Shown piece by piece: positions 8,491 through 16,536 of a DNA stretch of 64,000 nucleotides. This DNA comes from Bog-473 sp963809825. Lineage in GTDB: Bacteria; Actinomycetota; Acidimicrobiia; Acidimicrobiales; RAAP-2. Under the pieces are notes generated by a model that saw only the letters and a program-made list of their open reading frames with translations, had not been told where the DNA came from and made no database searches. Position 1 is the stretch's first letter, and every line of letters begins with the position of its first letter. Both the position numbers and the translations under genes were made by a program. The stretch is from contig CAWELJ010000002.1 of assembly GCA_963809825.1 (NCBI GenBank), positions 558,001 to 622,000 on the forward strand, given 5' to 3'.

Positions 8491-8790
8491 TCAGAAGGCG
8501 GCGCGCTGGGAGCGCCGCGCCGCCAGCCAGGCCTTGCGCAGCTTGCGGCGCTCCTCCTCGGAGGTGCCGCCCCACACGCCTGATTCCTGGTTGGTGGCCA
8601 GCGCGAAGTCGAGGCAGGGTTCGAGCGCCTCGCAGGAGCGGCAGACCCGCTTGGCGGCCTCGATCTGGTCGACGGCCGGCCCGGTCGTGCCGACAGGGAA
8701 GAAGAGGTCCGGTTCGGTGTTGCGGCAGGCGGCCACGCGCCGCCAGTCGTCTGCGTCCCAATCGACGGTCCGGTTCCACATGAGTGCCAT
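8491..8790 (-). CDS. whiB1: WhiB-family iron-sulfur regulator (WhiB1-like)
   Basis: A 99-residue protein with the four cluster cysteines C22, C50, C53 and C59 (C-x2-C-x5-C), then 'GVWGG' near 71-75 and the basic tail 'EEERRKLRKAWLAARR'. WhiB proteins bind a 4Fe-4S cluster and partner with the primary sigma factor. It is called WhiB1-like from its convergent position against the PdtaS-like kinase, as in Mycobacterium. GGAGG precedes the ATG. A perfect CRP-type palindrome lies 23 bases upstream of the start. Confidence 0.9.
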   Translation of the reverse strand: MALMWNRTVDWDADDWRRVAACRNTEPDLFFPVGTTGPAVDQIEAAKRVCRSCEALEPCLDFALATNQESGVWGGTSEEERRKLRKAWLAARRSQRAAF

Positions 8791-8812
8791 CGGGATGAGC
8801 CTCCACCAGCAT

Positions 8813-8828
8813 TGTGATCCTTTTCACA
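8813..8828. promoter_or_regulatory. CRP/FNR-family operator upstream of whiB
   Basis: TGTGATCCTTTTCACA is an exact TGTGA-N6-TCACA palindrome. Its centre lies 30 bases upstream of the whiB start codon. In M. tuberculosis, whiB1 is a known target of the cAMP receptor protein Rv3676, so the site has a direct precedent. Its closeness to the start suggests it overlaps the core promoter, but I could not place the -10/-35 elements confidently. Confidence 0.7.
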
Positions 8829-8973
8829 TGATCGGACCCAAGTGGTGTCCGTCAGTGAAAAGCGGGTTTACGGGACAAGAGGGTAACGGCCCACCCTGGC
8901 CCCCGCAAGGAGTTTTCGTGAATTTTCGGACCTCGATCCGCGGCATTCGTGACACCCCGGTGACAACCGCCCC

Positions 8974-9666
8974 ATGACCGCGGTGTTTGCACACAGGGGT
9001 TGCACGGAAGGCTTCACCGAGAACACCCTGGATGCGTTCGCCGAGGCGCGGCGGGTGGGCGCCGACGGGGTCGAGCTCGACGTGCGTCTCACCGCCGACG
9101 GGGCGCTGGCGGTGCACCACGACGCCGAGATCCCCGGACTGGGCGCCATCGCCGAACTGGGGGTGGCCGACCTCCCCGCGCACGTGCCGCTCCTGGCCGA
9201 CGTCCTGGCCGTCTGCGACGGCATGGTGGTCAATGTCGAGATTAAGAACGCCCCCCAGGACCCGGGGTGGGACGCGGGCGAGGCCGTGGCGGCCCTCACG
9301 GCGGCTGCCATCGACGAGGCCGGGTGGATCGACCGGGTCATCGTGTCGTCGTTCCAGGTCACGACGCTGCGCGCCGTGCAGGCGGCCGACGGGCGCCTGG
9401 CGCTCGGGGCGCTCTGGGGCTTCGGCGCCGAGCCGGGGCCGGCCCTCGCGCAGGCAGCGGCGGCCGGGTTCCGTGCCGTGCACCCCTTCGTGACGTCGGT
9501 CACCCCCGAGCTGGTGGAGCGGGCGCACGGGGCCGGCCTCGCCGTCAACGTGTGGACGGTCAACTCGCCGGACGACCTGCGGGCCATGGTCGGGCTGGAG
9601 GTGGACACGGTGATCACCGACCGGCTCCGCGACGCCCTCGCCGTGGCGGGCGGCCACGGGGGCTGA
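8974..9666 (+). CDS. Glycerophosphodiester phosphodiesterase
   Basis: A 230-residue GDPD-family protein. It has the N-terminal catalytic 'FAHRGCTEGFTENTLDAF', the metal-binding 'GVELDVRLTADG' and 'LAVHHDAEI', and the C-terminal 'VWTVNSPDDLRAMVGLEVDT'. It hydrolyses glycerophosphodiesters to glycerol-3-phosphate and an alcohol during phospholipid turnover. No signal peptide is seen, so it is probably cytoplasmic (UgpQ-like). It is divergent from whiB across 184 bases and lies 70 bases before etfB. Confidence 0.9.
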   Translation: MTAVFAHRGCTEGFTENTLDAFAEARRVGADGVELDVRLTADGALAVHHDAEIPGLGAIAELGVADLPAHVPLLADVLAVCDGMVVNVEIKNAPQDPGWDAGEAVAALTAAAIDEAGWIDRVIVSSFQVTTLRAVQAADGRLALGALWGFGAEPGPALAQAAAAGFRAVHPFVTSVTPELVERAHGAGLAVNVWTVNSPDDLRAMVGLEVDTVITDRLRDALAVAGGHGG

Positions 9667-9735
9667 GGCTCGGAAAAGGGCCTGTCACCGGGCCGAATGG
9701 CGGTACACGGCCCCGGTCCACAAAGATGGTCGGCC

Positions 9736-10512
9736 ATGAACGTCGTCGTTTGCGTCAAGCAGATCCCGGATCCGGCCGCCCCCGGTGTGCTGAAGCCGGA
9801 CACCAACACCCTCGACCGGTCCGGCAAGCTCATCATGGACGATTCGGACAACTACGGGGTCGAGATGGCCCTCCAGCTGGCCTCGGGCGAGGGGGACGAG
9901 GTGACCCTCGTCTCCATGGCCCCGGGCGGTGAGACGTCCGGGCTGCGCACCGGCCTGGCCATGGGTGCCGCCAAGGCGATCCTGGTCAGCGACGACGCAC
10001 TGGCGGGCAGCGACGCCCTGGGGACGGCCAAGGTGTTGGCCGCCGCCATCGCGCGGGCCAACCCCGACCTCGTCGTGATGGCCACCGAGTCGACGGACGG
10101 GTACACCGGCACGCTCCCGGTACAGGTGGCCGAGCTGATGGGACTGCCGTCGGTCACCTTCGCCAAGGCGATCTCCGTCGACGGCAGCTCGGTGAAGGTC
10201 GAGCGACAGACCGAGTCCGGCTACGACGAGGTCGTCTGCCCGCTGCCGGCGGTCGTCACGGTGACAGCCGGCGTCGTCGAGCCGCGCTACCCCTCGTTCA
10301 AGGGGATCATGGCGGCCAAGTCCAAGCCGGTCGACAACCTCACGGTCGCCGATCTCGGTCTCGACGCCGCGCAGGTGGGCGCGGCGGGCGCGGGTCAGGA
10401 GATCACCGACGTCTCGGAGGCAGAGGCGCGCTCCGCGGGGGAGATCGTGGTGGACGAGGGTGACGGCGCGCAGCGCGTCGTGGCCTTCCTCGAGCAGCTG
10501 AAGGTGGTCTGA
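9736..10512 (+). CDS. etfB: Electron transfer flavoprotein beta subunit
   Basis: A 258-residue protein starting at the ATG of 'MNVVVCVKQIPDP', the classical EtfB N-terminus. The body includes 'DNYGVEMALQLA' and 'MATESTDGYTGTLPVQVAE'. EtfB binds AMP and, with EtfA, passes electrons from acyl-CoA dehydrogenases to the quinone pool. The in-frame upstream ATG at 9697 would add 13 residues that no family member has. One base separates it from etfA. Confidence 0.95.
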   Translation: MNVVVCVKQIPDPAAPGVLKPDTNTLDRSGKLIMDDSDNYGVEMALQLASGEGDEVTLVSMAPGGETSGLRTGLAMGAAKAILVSDDALAGSDALGTAKVLAAAIARANPDLVVMATESTDGYTGTLPVQVAELMGLPSVTFAKAISVDGSSVKVERQTESGYDEVVCPLPAVVTVTAGVVEPRYPSFKGIMAAKSKPVDNLTVADLGLDAAQVGAAGAGQEITDVSEAEARSAGEIVVDEGDGAQRVVAFLEQLKVV

Positions 10513-10513
10513 G

Positions 10514-11485
10514 ATGGCGATCGACAAGGTGTGGGTGCTGGCCGAGACGGGTGACAACGGCCCGACCCCGGTCACGCTCGAGCTGTTGACCGAGGCGCGC
10601 TCGGTGGCCTCGACCGTCGAGGCCGTGGCCTGGGGCGCCGACGCAGCGTCGCTGGCCGGTCCGCTCGGGGAGTACGGGGCGACCACGCTCTACGACGTCG
10701 GCGACCTCGGTGGGGCGCTGCCGGGCGTGCCGGTGGCAGCCGCGCTGGCGGCGCTCGTGCAGGGCGGCAACGCACCCGACGCCATCCTCATGCCGGCGAC
10801 CTACGAGGGCCGCGACGTGGCCGGGCGCCTCTCGGCCAAGCTCGACCGCCCGGTGTTGACGAACGTGACCGGCCTGGTCGAGGGCGGCGGCGGTCTGTCC
10901 AGCCAGCACCCGATCTTCGGTGGGAGCCACATCGTCACGGCACGCTTCACCGGCGACGGTCCGGGCATCTTCGTCATCCGGGCCAAGTCGTTCGCAGCGG
11001 AGCCGTCCGGCGGTGCCGCCGCCGCGGTCGTCGCGGCGCCGGTGCCCGACGTGGCGGCCACCAACACGGCCAGGGTCGTCGAGCGCCACGTGGAGGAGCG
11101 CAGCGGGCCGAAGCTCGACGAGGCCACGGTCGTCGTCTCGGGCGGGCGCGGGCTGGGCGAGGCCGCCAACTACGCCCTGATCGAGGAGCTGGCGAAGCTG
11201 CTCCACGGCGCGGCCGGCGCCAGCCGGGCCATCGTCGACGCCGGCTGGGTGCCCTACTCGCACCAGGTCGGCCAGACGGGCAAGACCGTCAAGCCGACCG
11301 TGTACGTGGCCTGCGGGATCTCCGGCGCCACCCAGCACCTGGTGGGGATGAAGGGCTCCAAGAACATCGTCGCCATCAACAAGGACCAGGAGGCGCCCAT
11401 CTTCTCCGTGGCCGACCTCGGGATCGTGGGTGACGTGCACAAGGTGCTCCCGGCCCTCATCGAGGCGCTCAAGGCCAAGGGCTGA
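10514..11485 (+). CDS. etfA: Electron transfer flavoprotein alpha subunit
   Basis: A 323-residue EtfA. The N-terminal alpha/beta domain starts 'IDKVWVLAETGDNGPTPVTL'. The C-terminal FAD-binding domain carries 'VVSGGRGLGEAANY', 'GQTGKTVKPTVYVACGISGA' and 'NIVAINKDQEAPIF'. It forms the heterodimeric ETF with the gene one base upstream. Together with enoyl-CoA hydratases in the window it points to beta-oxidation capacity. A GC-rich hairpin follows the stop. Confidence 0.96.
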   Translation: MAIDKVWVLAETGDNGPTPVTLELLTEARSVASTVEAVAWGADAASLAGPLGEYGATTLYDVGDLGGALPGVPVAAALAALVQGGNAPDAILMPATYEGRDVAGRLSAKLDRPVLTNVTGLVEGGGGLSSQHPIFGGSHIVTARFTGDGPGIFVIRAKSFAAEPSGGAAAAVVAAPVPDVAATNTARVVERHVEERSGPKLDEATVVVSGGRGLGEAANYALIEELAKLLHGAAGASRAIVDAGWVPYSHQVGQTGKTVKPTVYVACGISGATQHLVGMKGSKNIVAINKDQEAPIFSVADLGIVGDVHKVLPALIEALKAKG

Positions 11486-11489
11486 GCCC

Positions 11490-11511
11490 TGGCCGGCCCG
11501 TGGACCGGCCA
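11490..11511 (+). terminator. Hairpin after etfA
   Basis: TGGCCGG (11490-11496) pairs with CCGGCCA (11505-11511) around an 8-base loop, beginning five bases after the etfA stop. No T-run follows. The 150 bases after it, up to the MBOAT gene, hold nothing else I can recognise. Confidence 0.4.
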
Positions 11512-11660
11512 CCCCGATTGGGCAACCGGCGTCCGCGCGGCCAGAGCGTGAGACGTTGAGCCGGCCGTGCCGGGGCCTCACACTGCTCACGCCCGCGGCG
11601 CCTGCGCGTGCGGAGCGTGCGACCGGCGGTACATTCGGCGCACCCGCCTGAACGCCGCCG

Positions 11661-13088
11661 ATGCTCTTTCCCACGATCGACTTCGCCCTCTTCTTCGCCG
11701 TCGCGTACACGGTGAACTGGCTGCTCAACCCCTACGCGCGCTGGTGGAAGCTCTGCATGATCGGGTTGAGCTACGTGTTCTACGGCTGGGTCGGCTGGAG
11801 CTACTGCCTGCTGCTGCTCGCGACGACCCTCGTCGCCTTCGGGGGTGGGGCCTGGGTCTCGGCCACCCGCTCCGAGCGGTCCCGTCGCGTCGCCATGGTC
11901 GTCGCGGTCGTGGCCCTGCTCGGGATCCTCGGCTGGTTCAAGTACTACGGCTTCGTCTCGGTGAACGTCGACAACGTCAGCCACGCCGTCGGGCTGGGCC
12001 GGGCGATCCCGTTGCTGCAGGTCGCGCTGCCCATCGCGATCTCGTTCTTCACCTTCATGGCCATCAGCTACGTCGTCGACATCTACCGGCGCGAGCTCGA
12101 GCCCGCCAAGCCACTCGACTTCGCGCTCTACCTCTCCTTCTTCCCGCACCTCCTGGCCGGCCCGATCGTGCGGGGGTCCGAGCTGCTGCCCCAGATCCGC
12201 CGCCGGCGCGACCCGCACACGGTGGACTACTCGCGGGCCTTCTGGCTGATCCTGGCCGGCCTGTTCAAGAAGGTCGTCATCTCCTCGTACGTGGCGAGTG
12301 CGATCGTGGCGCCGGTGTTCACCTCCCCCTCGCAACACTCCGCGCCCGAGGCGATCTTCGCGGCGTGGGGGTATGCGGTCCAGATCTACTGCGACTTCAG
12401 CGGCTACACCGACATCGCCATCGGCCTCGCCCTCCTGCTCGGCTTCCGGTTCCCCCAGAACTTCGACGCGCCGTACACGTCGCGGAACCTGCAGGACTTC
12501 TGGCGACGCTGGCACATGACGCTGTCGCGCTGGCTGCGTGACTATCTCTACATCCCGCTCGGGGGGAACGAGGGCGGCCAGGCGCGGACGGTCCGCAACA
12601 TCATGATCACCATGGTGCTGGGGGGCCTCTGGCACGGCGCCGCCTGGACGTTCGTCGTGTGGGGCGCGCTGCAGGGGGCCGGGCAGAGCTTCGGGCACCT
12701 GCGACGCTCCAGCCGCGTCCGCCGGGGACTGCCGGCGGTCGCGGAGGGCCCGGTGCGGGTGTGGGTGCAGCGCTTCTTGACGTTCCAGTTCGTGTGCCTC
12801 GGCTGGGTGTTCTTCAACGCCTCGGGCATGGCGCAGGCGCTGGCGGTGCTCGGCCGCGTCATCAAGGGCTGGGGGCAGCCCTCCCCGCTCGTCACCCCGC
12901 TCCTGGTCGTCATCGTCGTGGGCACCATCGCCGCCCAGTACGTGCCGACGATGAGCGTCGGCCGTCTGCAGGCCGCGTTCTCACGCCAGCGCGCCGCCGT
13001 GCAGGTCGGCCTGCTCGGGTTCGCCCTGCTCGGCATCACCACCTTCGGTCCGGTCGGCGTCGCGCCCTTCATCTACTACCGCTTCTGA
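11661..13088 (+). CDS. MBOAT-family membrane O-acyltransferase
   Basis: A 475-residue polytopic membrane protein (about 10-12 hydrophobic segments) of the AlgI/DltB/PatA class. It has the 'NLQDFWRRWHMTLSRWLRDY' region and the invariant catalytic His in 'GGLWHGAAWTFVVWG'. MBOAT proteins move acyl groups across the membrane onto polysaccharide, peptidoglycan or lipid acceptors. The stop overlaps the start of an SGNH gene by one base (TGATG), the usual two-component layout for extracellular O-acetylation. Acceptor unknown. Confidence 0.9.
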   Translation: MLFPTIDFALFFAVAYTVNWLLNPYARWWKLCMIGLSYVFYGWVGWSYCLLLLATTLVAFGGGAWVSATRSERSRRVAMVVAVVALLGILGWFKYYGFVSVNVDNVSHAVGLGRAIPLLQVALPIAISFFTFMAISYVVDIYRRELEPAKPLDFALYLSFFPHLLAGPIVRGSELLPQIRRRRDPHTVDYSRAFWLILAGLFKKVVISSYVASAIVAPVFTSPSQHSAPEAIFAAWGYAVQIYCDFSGYTDIAIGLALLLGFRFPQNFDAPYTSRNLQDFWRRWHMTLSRWLRDYLYIPLGGNEGGQARTVRNIMITMVLGGLWHGAAWTFVVWGALQGAGQSFGHLRRSSRVRRGLPAVAEGPVRVWVQRFLTFQFVCLGWVFFNASGMAQALAVLGRVIKGWGQPSPLVTPLLVVIVVGTIAAQYVPTMSVGRLQAAFSRQRAAVQVGLLGFALLGITTFGPVGVAPFIYYRF

Positions 13089-14188
13089 TGACCGACGCCC
13101 GGACACCGCCGCATCCCGTCGATTGGGAGTCGCTCGAGGAGTGGCAGTCGCACCCCCACAGCGAGCTCGCGCCGCCATCCGATGGCCGGGTGCGGGCCCA
13201 CTGGGCCCGAGCACTGGCGCTGGGCGCGGCCGCCTTCGCGCTGTGGTTCCTGCTCTTCGCGCCGACCCTCCAGCACAACGCCCAGGTGTCGCCGGTCGGC
13301 ACGCGCCGCACCCTCAGCCTCGACCTGGTGGGCCCGGTGGCCGCGCTGAGCCGCGGGCTCCAGCTCTCGCACATCGTGTCGGGGACCGGGCGGGAGAACC
13401 GCCTGCCCGGCGGCACGGTGGGCCTCACGACGTCGGGGCCACGGCCCTCGCCGCCGGCGGCCGGAGCGCGGCGGGGGCCCAGGCCGGCGCCGGGGCACGC
13501 CCCGGCGGCCCCGACCACCACGACCGTGCCGCCCAACCCGAAGCTCCCCACCGCGGCCACCCCGCTGCGGGTGCTGATCGTGGGCGACTCCATCGGGCTC
13601 GACATGGGTGGGCAGCTGCAGTCGGACCTGGCGGGCACCGGCATCGTCAGCGCCGCGCTCGACGCCCGCGAGAGCACGGGGCTCACCAGACCCGACTACT
13701 TCAACTGGCCGGCGGAGCTGACGGCGGACCTCAAGTCGGTGCAGCCCCAGGTCGTCGTCGTCATGATCGGCGCCAACGACGCCCAGGACTTCCTCGGGCC
13801 CCCGGACGTGCCCTACACGTCACCCCAGTGGAACACCCTCTACTCCCAGCGGGTGGCGCAGTTCATGCAGATCGCGGGGAGTGGGGGCGCCCTCGTGGTG
13901 TGGGTGGGCATGCCGCCCATGCAGAACCCGGGCCTGGCCGCGCAGATGTCCGACGTCAACGCCGTGGTGCAGCAACAGGCGGCGCGGGCGCACCCGCCGG
14001 TGACCTACATCGCGACGGACAAGTCGCTCGGGACGGCCCAGGGGGGGTACACGGCGTTCGTGACCAATGCGGCCGGGCAGATCGTCAACGTCCGCTCGCC
14101 CGACGGCACCCACCTGACGGTGGGCGGGGGCCAGGTCGCGGCCCAACAGGTGATCAACCAGCTGCAGACGCTGGGCTACCACATTTAG
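13088..14188 (+). CDS. Membrane-anchored SGNH/GDSL hydrolase, MBOAT partner
   Basis: A 366-residue protein: cytoplasmic start, one transmembrane segment near 40-60 ('ALGAAAFALWFLLFAP'), a Pro/Ala/Thr-rich linker, then an extracytoplasmic SGNH domain. Block I is 'VLIVGDSIGLDMGG', block III 'VVVMIGANDAQDF', and a late Asp-His pair appears in 'SPDGTHLT'. It probably transfers the acyl group delivered by the MBOAT protein, like AlgJ/AlgX or PatB. It is translationally coupled to the MBOAT gene. It resembles DUF459-type SGNH proteins. Confidence 0.85.
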   Translation: MTDARTPPHPVDWESLEEWQSHPHSELAPPSDGRVRAHWARALALGAAAFALWFLLFAPTLQHNAQVSPVGTRRTLSLDLVGPVAALSRGLQLSHIVSGTGRENRLPGGTVGLTTSGPRPSPPAAGARRGPRPAPGHAPAAPTTTTVPPNPKLPTAATPLRVLIVGDSIGLDMGGQLQSDLAGTGIVSAALDARESTGLTRPDYFNWPAELTADLKSVQPQVVVVMIGANDAQDFLGPPDVPYTSPQWNTLYSQRVAQFMQIAGSGGALVVWVGMPPMQNPGLAAQMSDVNAVVQQQAARAHPPVTYIATDKSLGTAQGGYTAFVTNAAGQIVNVRSPDGTHLTVGGGQVAAQQVINQLQTLGYHI

Positions 14189-14201
14189 GACAGATCGGGC
14201 G

Positions 14202-15146
14202 CTACGTCGGCGGCGATGCGCCCTCGAGCTGCACGTCGGCAGCGGGGGAGTGCCGGCTCGCGGCCAGCGCCCCCACTCCCACCCGGCCCGGTCGGACGTA
14301 GGCGAGCCAGTAGACGCCGCCCGCCAGCAGCACGATGCCGAGGATCCAGCCCAGCGCGGTCGTGCCGACACCGACGTACTTCAGACCCGAGGCGAAGATC
14401 ACGAAGGTGATCACCGGCCGCAGCAGGCGGTCCGGGGCGCGCGACGAGATCAGCGACCCGACGAGCACCGCCGGCACGCTGCCCACGACGATGGAGGCGG
14501 TGACGGCGAAGGAGATGTGCCCGAAGGCGAGCGCGCCGAGCGCGGCCGCCAGCGTCAGCGGGACGGCCTGGGTCAGATCCGTGCCGACGAGCTGGTTGGC
14601 ACCGAGGACGGGGTAGAGGAAGAGCAGCAGCACGATCATCAGCGACCCCGAGCCCACCGAGGTCATGCCGACCACGAAGCCCCCGAGGACCCCGATGGCG
14701 ACCGTGGGCAGGGGCCGCACGACCAGCTGGCCGATCAGGCCCTGGCGGCGCTGGCCCGAACGGCGGTCGAGCCCGTACCGCAGCACCATGGCGCCGGCGC
14801 CCAGCAGCAGCGCGGCACCGAGGACGATCTGGACCGTGTGCTCGGCCCCCGTGGACTGGCCCATGAGGTGGAGGGTGTAGGCGCCGAGCAGGGCGGCGGG
14901 CACCGAGCCGAGCACCATCCAGCCCACGAGCGAGTAGTTGACCGTCTTCTTGGTCATGTGCACGACGGCCCCCACCGGCCGCATGAGCACCGCGGCCACC
15001 AGGTCGCTCGAGATCGCCGTCGAGGGCTTGACCCCGAAGAAGAGGATCAGCATGGGCGTCATCAGCGCGCCACCGCCCGCCCCGGTCATGCCGACCAGGA
15101 ACCCCACGACGGCGCTCCCGAGGACGATGTAGGGGTCAAGCGACAC
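14202..15146 (-). CDS. TSUP-family (TauE/SafE) membrane permease
   Basis: A 314-residue protein with about eight hydrophobic segments and the repeated TSUP pattern: 'VVGFLVGMTGAGGGALMTPM' near the N-terminus and 'LGGFVVGMTSVGSGSLMIVL' in the second half. TSUP proteins move sulfite, sulfonates or other organic anions. Convergent with the SGNH gene, 14 bases apart. An AT-rich region with an imperfect palindrome (15201-15219) lies upstream. Substrate unknown. Confidence 0.88.
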   Translation of the reverse strand: MSLDPYIVLGSAVVGFLVGMTGAGGGALMTPMLILFFGVKPSTAISSDLVAAVLMRPVGAVVHMTKKTVNYSLVGWMVLGSVPAALLGAYTLHLMGQSTGAEHTVQIVLGAALLLGAGAMVLRYGLDRRSGQRRQGLIGQLVVRPLPTVAIGVLGGFVVGMTSVGSGSLMIVLLLFLYPVLGANQLVGTDLTQAVPLTLAAALGALAFGHISFAVTASIVVGSVPAVLVGSLISSRAPDRLLRPVITFVIFASGLKYVGVGTTALGWILGIVLLAGGVYWLAYVRPGRVGVGALAASRHSPAADVQLEGASPPT

Positions 15147-15200
15147 GCGTGCTCCCGGCGGAGGTGGGGCACGATGACGTTCGTCGCCCGGTCATAGTGG

Positions 15201-15219
15201 ATTCATATTACCTATGTAT
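15201..15219. promoter_or_regulatory. Imperfect palindrome upstream of the TSUP gene
   Basis: ATTCATA-TTACC-TATGTAT is an inverted repeat with 6 of 7 positions matching, inside an AT-rich island (about 15190-15235) that stands out from the GC-rich surroundings. It is 55 bases upstream of the TSUP start. Probably promoter plus operator. The core promoter hexamers on the minus strand are not clear. Confidence 0.4.
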
Positions 15220-15236
15220 CTAGTCAACAAATCAAT

Positions 15237-15253
15237 CCCCAGCTGACCTGGGG
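15237..15253 (-). terminator. Intrinsic terminator after the TIGR03843 gene
   Basis: CCCCAG and CTGGGG form a 6-bp stem with a 5-base loop. On the minus strand the stem is followed by the T-rich stretch ATTGATTTGTTG. It begins 28 bases past the stop of the minus-strand gene at 15281, in the right orientation to end that operon before the TSUP promoter. Confidence 0.6.
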
Positions 15254-15280
15254 TTACGCGGACAGGGGAGTCCGGGGCAC

Positions 15281-15991
15281 TCAGACCAGGGGCCAGGGGT
15301 ACGGCGGCCAGTCCCCGTCGTCGACCAGCTCGGGCAGGGCGCGCAGGCTGAGGAGCCAGGCCACCCGGTCCAGCGTGGCTGCCACCTCGTCGGGCTCGAG
15401 CAGCGCGCACAGCGCCGCCGGCGGGCCGTCGTGGGCCAGCCGGGCCAGGTCCTCCTGGACCTCGCCCTCGAGCGGCGCCCCCCCGAAGTCCCAGATCACC
15501 GTGCGCAGCTTGTCGTGGCTGTTGAAGCAGAGCCCGTTGTCGATCGCCCACAGCCGGTCCTCGGCCAACAGGACGTGGCCGCTCTTGCGGTCGGCGTTGT
15601 TGGCCACGACGTCGAACGCGCAGAGGCGCATGAGCGCGGCGTGCCACTTGGGCTCGTCGCGCAACGTGAAGTAGTGCGAGGTGCCGTCCTCGTGCACGAA
15701 GCGCTGCACGGAGCCGGGCCCGAACGGGCCTTCGGGGCGTTCCACGGTCTCGGGGACGAGGCCCCACCCGAGGTGCTCGGAGAGGACGTAGGCGGCCACC
15801 TCACGCCGGAACAGACCGCCGGGGAAGTCCCAGAGGGGCCGCTCCCCTTGCGACGGCTTGTACACCGCCAGGAGCTCCTCGCCCCCGAGGCTGCAGGTCA
15901 CCAGCAGCGTCGCGTTCGAGCTCCCGGCGATGCGGCCGTGCACCTCGACGTCACCCTCGGTGAGGACGCGCTCGACCGCCGCGTCGGACAC
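15281..15991 (-). CDS. SCO1664-family (TIGR03843) protein
   Basis: A 236-residue actinobacterial protein with a phosphatidylinositol-kinase-like look: 'LAVYKPSQGERPLWDFPGGL' resembles the ATP-binding lobe, 'CAFDVVANNADRKSGHVL' a catalytic loop and 'LWAIDNGLCFN' a metal-binding segment. Substrate unknown. It is the third gene of a conserved trio (phosphomutase-like, DUF3090, this gene) and starts four bases after the DUF3090 stop. In many actinobacteria the trio is next to mycothiol gene mshC, which is absent here. Confidence 0.88.
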   Translation of the reverse strand: MSDAAVERVLTEGDVEVHGRIAGSSNATLLVTCSLGGEELLAVYKPSQGERPLWDFPGGLFRREVAAYVLSEHLGWGLVPETVERPEGPFGPGSVQRFVHEDGTSHYFTLRDEPKWHAALMRLCAFDVVANNADRKSGHVLLAEDRLWAIDNGLCFNSHDKLRTVIWDFGGAPLEGEVQEDLARLAHDGPPAALCALLEPDEVAATLDRVAWLLSLRALPELVDDGDWPPYPWPLV

Positions 15992-15995
15992 GTCG

Positions 15996-16520
15996 TCAGC
16001 TCACCGGCGGCCGGTGCCCGTTGGTGCGTGGGCAGTTGTGCCCGGCGGGGTCCAGCGGCAGCGCGCACAGCGGGCAGGGCGGGCGCCCCGCCTCCACCAG
16101 GCGCGTGGCGTGGATGGCGAAGGCGGCGGCCTGTTCGCGCGACAACGCGACGCGCAGCACGTGCCCGCTCTCGGTCAACTCCTCCTCGTCCTCGTCCTCG
16201 TCGTCGGCGCCCATCTCATCGAGGACCACGATGATGCGGTCGAGTTCCTCGTCGTAGGAGACGCCGATGGTCCCGACGACCCACTCGAACTCCTCGGTGC
16301 CGTAGAAGTCGAGGTCCTCGGGCAGGTGCCCGGGGCGGCCCAGCTCCTTGACGATGCGCCCGAGGTAGCCGGCGAGCACTGCGACCTGTTGCTTCTCGAC
16401 CTTGACCGTCGTCTCGGTCAGCCCCTGGCGGCAGTAGAAGAGGAAGAGGCGCTGCCCCACCTCGCCGATGACGCCGACCGTGCAGTGGTCGGGGGCGTCG
16501 AAGTCGAAGTCGTCAGTCAT
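15996..16520 (-). CDS. DUF3090 (TIGR03847) family protein
   Basis: A 174-residue protein, 'DAPDHCTVGVIGEVGQRLFL...TVKVEKQQVAVLAGYLGRI', with a highly acidic 'GADDEDEDEEEL' loop. The C-terminus, 'PPCPLCALPLDPAGHNCPRTN', is a likely zinc-ribbon (C-x2-C...H-x-C). Function unknown. Genes of this family are nearly always next to TIGR03848 and TIGR03843 genes, as here, so the three products probably work together. Confidence 0.88.
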   Translation of the reverse strand: MTDDFDFDAPDHCTVGVIGEVGQRLFLFYCRQGLTETTVKVEKQQVAVLAGYLGRIVKELGRPGHLPEDLDFYGTEEFEWVVGTIGVSYDEELDRIIVVLDEMGADDEDEDEEELTESGHVLRVALSREQAAAFAIHATRLVEAGRPPCPLCALPLDPAGHNCPRTNGHRPPVS

Positions 16521-16536
16521 CGGTGCGGGCCCCGGC

